Assembly: GCF_001189955.1 (NCBI RefSeq)
Contig: NZ_LFLT01000020.1
Coordinates: forward strand, 24,960-88,959
Length of the DNA: 64,000 bases
Source of the DNA: Herbaspirillum chlorophenolicum
GTDB taxonomy: Bacteria > Pseudomonadota > Gammaproteobacteria > Burkholderiales > Burkholderiaceae_D
Direction of reading: 5' to 3'
Below, piece by piece: positions 1 through 9,792 of the stretch (its first letter is position 1; the number at the start of each line of letters is the position of its first letter). Under the pieces are notes generated by a model. It was not told where the DNA came from, made no database searches, and was given only the letters and a program-made list of their open reading frames with translations. Made by a program: the position numbers and the translations under genes.

Positions 1-1475
1 TGCGCCCGACTGCGATGCTCACGCGCAACCTGGCCAGCATGGACGTCGAGGAATCGATCCGCGGCAATCCGATCGACGGCGTAGTGCTGCTGACCGGCTG
101 CGACAAGACTACCCCGGCGTTGCTGATGGGCGCGGCCAGCGTGAACGTGCCGGCCATCGTCGTGACCGGCGGCCCGATGCTCAACGGCAAGCACCAGGGG
201 CGCGATATCGGTTCCGGCACCGTGGTGTGGCAGTTGTCCGAACAGGTCAAGGCGGGCGAGATCAGCATCCACGATTTCATGGCGGCCGAGGCTGGCATGT
301 CGCGTTCGGCCGGCACTTGCAACACCATGGGTACTGCTTCGACCATGGCCTGTATGGCCGAGTCGCTGGGCGTGTCATTGCCGCACAATGCCGCCATTCC
401 CGCAGTCGATGCGCGCCGCTATGTGCTCGCGCACTTGTCCGGCATGCGCATCGTCGACATGGTGTGGGAAGACCTGACGCTGTCCAAGATCCTGACCCGC
501 AAGGCGTTTGAAAACGCCATCCGCACCAACGCCGCCATCGGCGGTTCCACCAATGCGGTGATCCATTTGAAGGCGATCGCCGGCCGCATTGGCGTCGACC
601 TGGAACTGGAAGACTGGACCCGTATCGGCCGCGGTACGCCGACCATCGTCGACCTGCAGCCATCGGGCCGCTACCTGATGGAAGAGTTTTACTACGCGGG
701 TGGCCTGCCGGCGGTGATGCGCCGCCTGGGCGAAGCCAACCTGCTGCCGCATCCGGATGCGCTGACCGCCAACGGCAAGACCATGTGGGACAACGTCAAG
801 GACGCGCCGATCTACAACGATGAAGTGGTGCGCCCGCTGGCCAAGCCGCTGATCGAGGATGGCGGCATGTGCATCCTGCGCGGCAACCTGGCGCCGCGCG
901 GCGCTGTGTTGAAGCCTTCAGCAGCATCGCCGGAGCTGATGAAGCATCGCGGCCGGGCCGTGGTGTTCGAAGACTTCGCGCACTACAAGGAGCGCATCAA
1001 CGATCCTGAATTGGATGTCGATGCAAGCTGCGTGCTGGTGATGAAGAATTGCGGTCCCAAAGGCTACCCCGGCATGGCCGAGGTCGGCAACATGGGCTTG
1101 CCGCCCAAGGTGTTGGCGACCGGCGTGAAGGACATGGTGCGTATCTCGGATGCGCGCATGAGCGGCACGGCCTATGGCACCGTGATCCTGCATGTGGCGC
1201 CGGAAGCTGCAGCTGGCGGACCGCTGGGCATCGTGCAGGACGGCGACTTCATCGAGCTCGATGCCTACGCCGGCAGGTTGCAGCTCGACATCAGCGATGA
1301 AGAGATGGCGCGCCGCCAGGCCGAGCGCGCCGCCAAACTGGCCGCGCAGCAGCCGGCGATGGCCGGCGGCTACCAGTCGCTGTACGTCGACCGCGTCTTG
1401 CAGGCGGACCAGGGATGCGATTTCGATTTCCTGGTCGGTTGCCGTGGCGCAGCCGTCCCCAAGCATTCGCATTGA
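1..1475 (+). CDS. Sugar-acid dehydratase, IlvD/Edd family (5' end cut by window edge)
   Basis: The frame is already open at the first base, so this is the C-terminal ~490 residues of a family that is usually about 575-600 residues long; roughly 95 N-terminal residues lie outside the window. Two cysteine motifs of the family's iron-sulfur cluster are visible: GCDKTTPALLM and [21 protein letters not shown] and the C-terminal SGTAYGTVILHVAPEAAAGG are also typical. The sequence is of the L-arabonate/D-xylonate dehydratase branch rather than true IlvD or Edd, both of which occur later in this window. It would convert an aldonate to a 2-keto-3-deoxy-aldonate. The next gene, 66 bp downstream, is a XylB-like aldose dehydrogenase, which supports an oxidative pentose or hexose pathway. 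The exact sugar cannot be fixed from sequence. Confidence 0.85.
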   Translation, partial: RPTAMLTRNLASMDVEESIRGNPIDGVVLLTGCDKTTPALLMGAASVNVPAIVVTGGPMLNGKHQGRDIGSGTVVWQLSEQVKAGEISIHDFMAAEAGMSRSAGTCNTMGTASTMACMAESLGVSLPHNAAIPAVDARRYVLAHLSGMRIVDMVWEDLTLSKILTRKAFENAIRTNAAIGGSTNAVIHLKAIAGRIGVDLELEDWTRIGRGTPTIVDLQPSGRYLMEEFYYAGGLPAVMRRLGEANLLPHPDALTANGKTMWDNVKDAPIYNDEVVRPLAKPLIEDGGMCILRGNLAPRGAVLKPSAASPELMKHRGRAVVFEDFAHYKERINDPELDVDASCVLVMKNCGPKGYPGMAEVGNMGLPPKVLATGVKDMVRISDARMSGTAYGTVILHVAPEAAAGGPLGIVQDGDFIELDAYAGRLQLDISDEEMARRQAERAAKLAAQQPAMAGGYQSLYVDRVLQADQGCDFDFLVGCRGAAVPKHSH

Positions 1476-1541
1476 GTAAGTAACCGGAACAATCAAACAA
1501 TGCGCCGGCGTCGCCATGAGGCCGGCCACCAAGGAGAAAAG

Positions 1542-2318
1542 ATGAGCAGCAACGCACAACTCGCCAGCTTCCCCAGCCTCAAGGGAAAGCGCGTTTTCAT
1601 CACGGGCGGCGGTACCGGTATCGGCGCTGCAATCGTCAGCGCTTTTGCCGAGCAGGGCGCGCATGTAGCCTTCGTCGATATTGCGAAAGAGCCCAGCGAA
1701 GCGCTGTGCCAGGAGCTGGCGCAAGCGGGCTTTCCCAGGCCGTTGTTCCGTCATTGCGACCTGCGCGACATTCCTGCTTTCCAGAAAACCATTGCCGAGC
1801 TGCATGGCGAGGTCGGCGATTTCGACGTACTGGTTAACAATGCCGCGAACGACGAGCGCCACAAGCTGGAAGAGGTGACCCTGGATTACTGGAACGACCG
1901 CATCGCCATCAACCAGCGCCCGTCCTTCTTCGCCGTGCAATCGGTGGTGGAAGGCATGAAGCGCCGCGGTGGCGGTTCCATCATCAACTTCAGTTCGATC
2001 AGCTGGCATCAGTCCGGCGGTGGCTTCCCGGTCTACACCACGGCCAAGGCATCGACCTTGGGTCTGACCCGCGGCCTGGCGCGCGACCTCGGCCCGCATA
2101 AGATCCGCGTCAACACCGTCACGCCGGGCTGGGTCATGACCGAGCGCCAGATCAAGCTGTGGCTGGATGAAGAGGGCAAGAAGGCGATCGCGCGCAATCA
2201 GTGCCTGCAAGGAGAACTGCTGCCCTGGCACCTGGCGCGCATGGTGCTGTTCCTGGCAGCCGACGATAGTGCAATGTGCACGGCGCAGGAATTCATCGTC
2301 GATGCCGGATGGGTGTGA
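1542..2318 (+). CDS. SDR aldose 1-dehydrogenase, XylB-like
   Basis: A 258-residue classical short-chain dehydrogenase. The ATG at 1542 is preceded by AAGGAG and begins the conserved part; an upstream in-frame ATG at 1500 would add an unconserved arginine-rich stretch. Visible features are the TGGGTGIG nucleotide loop (residues 21-28), NNAAND (99-104), an SS-containing strand at about 151-152 and the YTTAK catalytic pair (Tyr165, Lys169). The C-terminal pattern (LFLAADDSAMCTAQEFIVDAGWV in outline) and the NDERHKL stretch closely resemble Caulobacter D-xylose dehydrogenase XylB. The likely reaction is NAD-dependent oxidation of D-xylose, L-arabinose or a related aldose to its lactone. The gene sits in one operon with the dehydratase upstream and is followed by a terminator hairpin. 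An alternative is another sugar dehydrogenase of the same subfamily. Confidence 0.8.
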   Translation: MSSNAQLASFPSLKGKRVFITGGGTGIGAAIVSAFAEQGAHVAFVDIAKEPSEALCQELAQAGFPRPLFRHCDLRDIPAFQKTIAELHGEVGDFDVLVNNAANDERHKLEEVTLDYWNDRIAINQRPSFFAVQSVVEGMKRRGGGSIINFSSISWHQSGGGFPVYTTAKASTLGLTRGLARDLGPHKIRVNTVTPGWVMTERQIKLWLDEEGKKAIARNQCLQGELLPWHLARMVLFLAADDSAMCTAQEFIVDAGWV

Positions 2319-2361
2319 TGCTGTTTGCCGGATATCGAAACTGATATCCCGGTTGCCCGCC

Positions 2362-2400
2362 AATGAAAAAGAGTCGCCCGGATGGCGGCTCTTTTTCATT
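2362..2400. terminator. Bidirectional intrinsic terminator
   Basis: A perfect 12-bp inverted repeat (AATGAAAAAGAG at 2362-2373, CTCTTTTTCATT at 2389-2400) encloses a short GC-rich inner stem CGCC/GGCG. The A and T runs on both sides suit termination of the SDR operon and of transcripts running out of the LysR gene on the other strand. Confidence 0.85.
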
Positions 2401-2577
2401 TCCGGGAGGTAGCAATGCTGTGGGCGATGCCTGGAGTGTGGTGCCGATGCCGCATTCGATCAGTATTCAATACAGCATTTCAGTTTGGCTTACTCTTCCT
2501 TACATTTCTTAAAAAAACTCCGCGTCGCGGTGCCGTCGGCCGGCAGCATAATGTGTCGCAAAGAAGCGCTGCGCCGC

Positions 2578-3519
2578 TTAGTAGATCATTTTCGCGACTT
2601 CGCGTATCGCCTGCAGCAACATGGTGGCGCCGGGAGAGAGCAGGTTGTCTTGGCGCGTGATGATGCCGAAGCCGGACATGCGGCAGGGCAGTTCGATGGG
2701 GAGGATATCCATCAGGCGTGCCTGGGTGTAATAGCGTGCGACTTCGGTCGGCATGGCATACAGGAAGTCGGTTTGCTGCAACAGGCTGGTGATGAACAGG
2801 ATCGCAGTGGTGTCGACCACATTGGATGGCGGCGCCAGGCCTTCCTCGCGAAACATCTGGTCGCAGCGCGCGCGCAAGATGCTGCCTTTGGGTGCCAGGA
2901 TCCAGGGTTCGTTGGCCAGGTCCGACAGCTTGAGGTCGGTGTGCGCATGCAACGGGTGGCCTACGCGCGCCACGGCGCACACGGGCTCGTCGGCCAGTTC
3001 CTGGTAGTGCAGGCCGTGCTTGGCTTCTTCATCGAGAATGCGGCCGATGATGAAATCCAGTTCGCCGTGCAGCAGCCGCGACAGCAGGATGTTGCTGCTT
3101 TCCACTTCCACGCCGATGCGCAGCATCGGCGCCTGTTCCTTCACGCGTGCAATCGCCGGAGGCAGCAGCGCCATGCCCGGCGACAGGATTACACCCACAT
3201 CCACCTGGCCCGAGAGGCCGGACTTCAGCGCCACGATATCTTCATGCGCCTTGGACAGGCTGGTCAGCGCCATGCGCGCGTGGCGGATCATCGCCTCGCC
3301 GTAGATGGTAGGCCGCATGCCGCGCGGCAAGCGTTCGAACAGCGAGACTCCCAGCATGTCTTCCAGATCCTTGAGCTGCTTGGAGGCGGCCGGCTGGGTC
3401 ATGTTCAGCTCGCTGGAGGCGCGGTGGATGTTGCGTGTGTCGTCGAGGGCGATTAGCAGAAGGAGTTGGCGTGTCTTCAATCGCGCCCGGAGAAACCAGT
3501 TGGGGTCACTGTTTTTCAT
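2578..3519 (-). CDS. LysR-family regulator, GbpR-like
   Basis: A 313-residue LysR-type regulator. The N-terminal winged helix-turn-helix (about residues 15-75) contains NMTQPAASKQLKDLEDMLG, and a substrate-binding domain follows from about residue 95. The start MKNSDPNWFLRARLKTRQLL is typical of the GbpR subfamily, members of which control galactose/arabinose-type sugar genes in other proteobacteria. It is divergent from the porin gene and convergent with the aldose dehydrogenase/dehydratase operon, so it is a good candidate regulator of this sugar cluster. Targets and inducer are inferred. Confidence 0.88.
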   Translation of the reverse strand: MKNSDPNWFLRARLKTRQLLLLIALDDTRNIHRASSELNMTQPAASKQLKDLEDMLGVSLFERLPRGMRPTIYGEAMIRHARMALTSLSKAHEDIVALKSGLSGQVDVGVILSPGMALLPPAIARVKEQAPMLRIGVEVESSNILLSRLLHGELDFIIGRILDEEAKHGLHYQELADEPVCAVARVGHPLHAHTDLKLSDLANEPWILAPKGSILRARCDQMFREEGLAPPSNVVDTTAILFITSLLQQTDFLYAMPTEVARYYTQARLMDILPIELPCRMSGFGIITRQDNLLSPGATMLLQAIREVAKMIY

Positions 3520-3841
3520 ATGCCTCCGCGGAGCCTTTGTTTTAAATTTTTTACTTGGAATTTTTTGCTGCGAATGATGATATCAAATCGCATATCGGAA
3601 TTGCGAAAGAATTCATTGGAAAGACATGAACCGAATACTTAGTATCTAGCCACATTCCAAGCACGCAAAAATAAACGAACGCAGCGTTTGGGATGGGTAG
3701 AGAAGGTCGGGCAGCACCATAAACAAAAAGTTGGGAGACTGTCAGGATCGAGTCAGGTCCGAATGGTCAAGAGTGCGAGCTTGCACGACCAAAGCCCACC
3801 GACGAAAAAAATTTAAACAGCAATATCCACGGAGACTATTC
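3520..3841. promoter_or_regulatory. Divergent LysR/porin intergenic region with porin promoter candidate
   Basis: No gene is visible in these 322 bases. A plausible porin promoter is TTGGAA at 3616-3621, an 18-bp spacer and TAGTAT at 3640-3645. An 11-bp palindrome, ATACTTAGTAT (3635-3645), overlaps the -10 element. Further upstream TGCGA (3569-3573) and TCGCA (3588-3592) form a spaced inverted repeat in AT-rich DNA, of the kind LysR regulators often bind. A transcript from this promoter would have a leader of nearly 190 nt. These are visual matches only. Confidence 0.45.
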
Positions 3842-4987
3842 ATGAAGCAAGTGAAGCCATCCTTTATTGGAGCAAAGACCCTGTGCGCGCTCGCGCTTCT
3901 GGGAGCATTTTCGGCACAGGCGCAAGCGCAGACCAGCGTGACCATTTATGGTCGTGTTGTTGCTGGCGTTGATTTTCAGACTAATGCAGGTCCCAACGGC
4001 AAGGGCACCAAGTGGAGCGCCGCCAACAACCAATGGGGCACCAGCATGATCGGCTTCAAGGGTACGGAAGACCTGGGCGGCGGTACCAATGCCTTCTTCC
4101 TGCTGGAGTCTGGCTTCAATTCAACCAAGGGGGGCTTCAACGGCAGCGATACCAGCAACGGTAGCGCGCTGTTCAATCGCCGTTCCTACGTCGGCCTGTC
4201 GTCGGCGTCCACCGGCTCCCTGAAGCTGGGTAAGAACCTGTTCATCAACAATGACATCTGGTTCCTGGACCCGACCGGCCAGCAGGCTATCGGTACTTCC
4301 GTCCTGGTCAACCAGCGCAACTGGCCGGGCGCCAGCAACATCATTGAATACAACAGCCCGGACATGGCTGGTTTCACCGTGAATGTGCAGACCAGCCTGG
4401 GCGAAAAGGCCGGCTCCATCAGCGGTGGCAATATCACTACCACCGGTACTTCGGATGGTCGCAAGGACGGTATCTCGCTGGCCTATCAAAAGAACGGTTT
4501 GGAACTGCGCGCGATCTATGACGTAGTGCGCGACGCGAACGGTAATTACACCAACGTGTTTGCCCACTCCAAGGAGCTCATCCTGGGTGGTACTTACACG
4601 ATCGACAAGCTGAAGATCTTCCTGGGTTATGAAAACCTGAAGGCCGATTCTTCGGGCTCTGATCCTGCAGGTACCACCAATATTCCTGCAAGCAATGGCA
4701 TCACCAAGGTTAACCACGAGTGGATCGGCGTTAACTATGATCTGAATCCGAAGCTGCAACTGGTCGGTGGCTACTTCCATGCCAGCTATAACAACGGCGG
4801 CGGCAGCGCCAACCTGTATCTGGCCGGCGTGAACTATTTCCTGTCCAAGCGTACCCTGCTGTACTTTGATGTGGGTACCGTCCGCAACAACGGCAATTCG
4901 TCGGAAGCGCTGGAATGGGGTAGCCAGACCGGTGTCGCAGGCTTGAGTCAAACTGGTGGGTACTTCGGTATCGCCCACTCGTTCTGA
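3842..4987 (+). CDS. Outer membrane porin (betaproteobacterial trimeric type)
   Basis: A 381-residue porin of the Gram-negative general porin family. The ATG at 3842 gives a clear signal peptide (MKQVKPSFIGAKTLCALALL, cut after AQAQAQ), followed by the standard mature start TSVTIYGRV. Longer upstream frames lack a signal peptide. The barrel has alternating aromatic strands, including the conserved early GFKGTEDLGGG and NRRSYVGLSS motifs, and ends in the outer-membrane insertion signal GIAHSF with terminal Phe. The probable role is passive entry of small hydrophilic solutes, here perhaps the sugars handled by the flanking genes. A strong terminator follows. Confidence 0.93.
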   Translation: MKQVKPSFIGAKTLCALALLGAFSAQAQAQTSVTIYGRVVAGVDFQTNAGPNGKGTKWSAANNQWGTSMIGFKGTEDLGGGTNAFFLLESGFNSTKGGFNGSDTSNGSALFNRRSYVGLSSASTGSLKLGKNLFINNDIWFLDPTGQQAIGTSVLVNQRNWPGASNIIEYNSPDMAGFTVNVQTSLGEKAGSISGGNITTTGTSDGRKDGISLAYQKNGLELRAIYDVVRDANGNYTNVFAHSKELILGGTYTIDKLKIFLGYENLKADSSGSDPAGTTNIPASNGITKVNHEWIGVNYDLNPKLQLVGGYFHASYNNGGGSANLYLAGVNYFLSKRTLLYFDVGTVRNNGNSSEALEWGSQTGVAGLSQTGGYFGIAHSF

Positions 4988-5031
4988 TGTAGTGTAGTAA
5001 TCCTTCCTGAGGTGGTCTTGATGTAGTTTGA

Positions 5032-5057
5032 GGGCAGGCGCAAGCCTGCCCTTTTTT
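5032..5057 (+). terminator. Intrinsic terminator after the porin gene
   Basis: A perfect 8-bp stem GGGCAGGC/GCCTGCCC with loop GCAA is followed by six T residues, 44 bp after the porin stop codon. Confidence 0.92.
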
Positions 5058-5148
5058 ACTTGTTCCGATGTCGGTAGCAACAAGAATACGTGTGCGTTTG
5101 CCATGATGGCGGGCGCGATTGTGAATGACGCAATGTGAGGAAGTGTTG

Positions 5149-6030
5149 ATGAAGGCGCAACTGGTAGTCGATGGACGTCATGAATTGGGCGAAGGAGTGC
5201 TGTGGTGCGAGCGCTCGCAGTCGGTGTTCTGGACTGATATTCACGCATCCAGGCTGTGGAACCATCATCCCGGCAGCGGCGCCACGCGCAGTTGGGGCAT
5301 GCCGGAACGCCTGTGCTGCTTTGCCTTTACCGCCGATGCCGAGCAATTGCTGATCGGGCTGGAATCGCGCCTGGCTTTCTTCAATCTGGGCAACGGCAGC
5401 ATGGGGCCGATCTGCCGCATTGAGGACGATTTGCCGACGACCCGGCTCAATGACGGCCGTTGCGACCGGCAAGGACGTTTCGTCTTCGGCACGCTCAACG
5501 AAGATCCTGGCCGCGCTCCCATCGCCAGCTTCTATCGCCTCAATACCGATCTCACGCTGGAGCGGCTTTCCTTGCCTGGCATTGCGATTTCCAACAGCAT
5601 TTGCTTCAGTCCGGATGGCAGTGTGATGTACCACTGCGACACCATGCAGAACAGGATCATGTGCTGCGACTACGACGTGCACAGCGGCGCAGTGACCAAC
5701 CAGCGCTTGTTTGCCGATTTTGCGGGCCAGCCCGGCTGTCCCGACGGTTCCACCGTGGATGCCGAAGGTTATCTCTGGAATGCGCAATGGGGCGGATCGC
5801 GCGTGGTGCGCTTCGCACCTGACGGCAGCATCGACCGCATCGTCGAGATGCCGACCGAACAACCGAGTTGCGTCGCCTTTGGCGGGCCGGATCTCGATAC
5901 GCTCTATGTCACTACTGCGCATGAAGGCATGCCGCAAGACAAGCGTGCACGCGATGCGCTGGCCGGCGCCTTGTTCTCGGTACCGGTCAATGGCGTACGG
6001 GGTCTGCCCGAAGTGCGGTTCGGCGGCTGA
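5149..6030 (+). CDS. SMP-30/gluconolactonase family sugar lactonase
   Basis: A 293-residue six-bladed beta-propeller lactonase. The start at 5149 is chosen because GAGGAAG lies just upstream and the protein then opens with the family's MKAQLVVDGRHELGEGVLW, where the Glu is the usual metal ligand. Other family signatures are LNDGRCDRQGRF, with Asn and Asp near the metal, and GCPDGSTVDAEGYLWNAQWGG. It probably hydrolyses an aldonolactone such as L-arabino- or D-xylono/galactonolactone to the aldonate in the cytoplasm. That is the step between the XylB-like dehydrogenase and the dehydratase at the start of the window. It is convergent with the IclR gene. Confidence 0.87.
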   Translation: MKAQLVVDGRHELGEGVLWCERSQSVFWTDIHASRLWNHHPGSGATRSWGMPERLCCFAFTADAEQLLIGLESRLAFFNLGNGSMGPICRIEDDLPTTRLNDGRCDRQGRFVFGTLNEDPGRAPIASFYRLNTDLTLERLSLPGIAISNSICFSPDGSVMYHCDTMQNRIMCCDYDVHSGAVTNQRLFADFAGQPGCPDGSTVDAEGYLWNAQWGGSRVVRFAPDGSIDRIVEMPTEQPSCVAFGGPDLDTLYVTTAHEGMPQDKRARDALAGALFSVPVNGVRGLPEVRFGG

Positions 6031-6077
6031 TTTTCTCCGGTCTTCGGCGAACCGGCATTCAGGGGCATGAGGCCCGC

Positions 6078-6935
6078 TTATGAACCAAAACTGGAGTCGC
6101 CCATCAGCCGCGACAGCCGCGCCGAGATTTCCTGCACGATGCCTTGTACTTCATCCAGGCTGGGGTTGACCTTCTTGTCGATGCGTTCGATGTAAGGCAC
6201 GTTCAGTGCCGCCAGCATGCGGTTGTTGGCGCCCATGACCGGATAGGAAAGGTTGACCACACCACGGATCTGGCGGCTGTCCATGCGCGAATGCCCGCGT
6301 TTCCGGGTGTCTTCGATCTGGCGCATCAGCTGTGCCGCTTCGATCTCCTGTTCGCCGTCCATGCGCACATGGGCCGCCAGCATGCTGGCGCGTTCGGCGT
6401 CGTCGCGAAAGGCCAGCAGCACGTGGCCGGACGCGGTGTCGGTCAGGCTCACCAGTGCGCCCACCTTGAGGCCGAAGGCCCAGCGCTCGGGGCTGTCGAC
6501 CTGGGCCACCACGATCACGCGGCCGGCCTCGTAGACCGTCAGGTGGGTCGATTGCACGGACCGGCTGGCCAGCTCGCGCATATGCGGCAGGGCGGTACTG
6601 ACCAGCGAACGGATCGGCTGGTGATAGTGGGCCAGCTCGAACAGCTTGAGCGAGAGGCGGTAGTGGTCGTTGTCGGCAATCAGGTAGCCGCGCTGCTCCA
6701 GCGTGACCACCATGCGGAAGATTTCATTGACGCTGCGGCCGAGCTGTCTGGAGAGTTGGTTCAACGTCAGCATCTGCTCGGAGCGGCTGAGCAACTCCAG
6801 GATATCCAGCCCTTTGTCCAGCGCAGGAGCCGCATAGCGGTTCTTGGCGTTATCGGCTGCGGCATCGTTGTCGATTTCCGATACGGTCTGGACGGCGGCG
6901 GATTCAGGTGTCGTGATTTTTCTGGTTCTGGGCAT
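6078..6935 (-). CDS. IclR-family transcriptional regulator
   Basis: A 285-residue IclR-type regulator. After a ~35-residue polar N-terminal tail comes the winged helix (APALDKGLDILELLSRSE...LTLNQLSRQLG...EIFRMVVTLEQRGYL), then the effector domain from about residue 110 with SPERWAFGLKVGALVSLTDTASGHVLLAF. It is divergent from the L-fuconate dehydratase operon across a 291-bp AT-rich gap with palindromes. This makes it the most likely regulator of that operon, with a pathway sugar acid as plausible effector (inference). Confidence 0.9.
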   Translation of the reverse strand: MPRTRKITTPESAAVQTVSEIDNDAAADNAKNRYAAPALDKGLDILELLSRSEQMLTLNQLSRQLGRSVNEIFRMVVTLEQRGYLIADNDHYRLSLKLFELAHYHQPIRSLVSTALPHMRELASRSVQSTHLTVYEAGRVIVVAQVDSPERWAFGLKVGALVSLTDTASGHVLLAFRDDAERASMLAAHVRMDGEQEIEAAQLMRQIEDTRKRGHSRMDSRQIRGVVNLSYPVMGANNRMLAALNVPYIERIDKKVNPSLDEVQGIVQEISARLSRLMGDSSFGS

Positions 6936-7226
6936 GGCGGCGTGGCCTGTTGAATTGCCTGTCTCCGGGCTGGTTGAGCGGATGTTTTTCGCCGCAGATT
7001 TTAGAAGATTGTATAAGACAAGATATTTTATTTGTAAAAGTATTTTTTATTGATTGTGTATTGATGTCGTTTTGACATCCTCATTTTGATATCGGTAGCG
7101 ATTGAAACATCATCGGTTCAGTGTGATGGCTATGGGAGAATAACGAGTATTCTCTATAACTCATATATGAAAATAAATTTTATTTGTGAGTTATATGGCT
7201 GCCGCCAGTAACCCATACAACTGACG
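6936..7226. promoter_or_regulatory. Divergent IclR/fucD control region with palindromic operators
   Basis: No gene is seen. Two inverted repeats lie just upstream of the dehydratase gene. GAGAATAACGAGTATTCTC (7136-7154) is a perfect 7-bp-arm palindrome with a 5-bp spacer. ATAACTCA (7156-7163) pairs with TGAGTTAT (7187-7194), about three helical turns apart centre to centre. The region is much more AT-rich than the flanking genes. These are the obvious candidates for operators of the neighbouring IclR protein. Confidence 0.55.
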
Positions 7227-9340
<2,114 letters not shown>

Positions 9341-9343
9341 TCC

Positions 9344-9685
9344 ATGCGCCACCTGCTCGCACTGGATTTGAAAGATGACGCCGCGCTGATCGCACAGTAT
9401 GAAGCGCATCACCGCCGCATCTGGCCGGAAATCGCGCAGCACTTGCGGCATCACGGCGTGACCGGCATGGAGATCTACCGGCTGGGGACGCGCATGGCGA
9501 TGGTGATGGAAACCGACGATGCGGTCTATGACGCGGCGGCAATGGCAGCAGCGATGGAGAACGACCCGAAGGTGCGCGAGTGGGAAGAACTGATGTGGCG
9601 TTTCCAGGCGCCTACGCCATGGACGCCGGCAGGGCAGAAGTGGATTGCGATGGAAAAGATATTCGATCTTTCCACGCAGGACTGA
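9344..9685 (+). CDS. L-rhamnose/L-fucose mutarotase (RhaM family)
   Basis: A 113-residue protein of the dimeric alpha/beta-barrel mutarotase family (RhaM/YiiL). It shows the conserved HHRRIWPEI stretch with its His, GMEIYRLGTRMAMVMET and the C-terminal W-rich WEELMWRFQAPTPW...GQKWIAMEKIFDL. It interconverts the alpha and beta anomers of a deoxy-sugar so that the dehydrogenase, which uses one anomer, can act at full rate. Genomic placement between a fucose-pathway dehydrogenase and a sugar importer argues that L-fucose is the relevant substrate rather than L-rhamnose. Confidence 0.85.
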   Translation: MRHLLALDLKDDAALIAQYEAHHRRIWPEIAQHLRHHGVTGMEIYRLGTRMAMVMETDDAVYDAAAMAAAMENDPKVREWEELMWRFQAPTPWTPAGQKWIAMEKIFDLSTQD

Positions 9686-9792
9686 TTCGTCGCTGCCATT
9701 CCGGCGAAAGTCGGGACCCGGTCGGAAAACGATTGGAAACCAATAGGGAAGACACGCAGACGGCTACTTAGAAGAGCCGCTATGCAACCGAG

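Noticed and set aside
2415..2660. Possible small protein starting MLWAMPGVWCRCRIRS after a GGGAGG sequence
   Set aside because: It overlaps the end of the LysR gene antisense, has no conserved features, and its first half lies just after a terminator.
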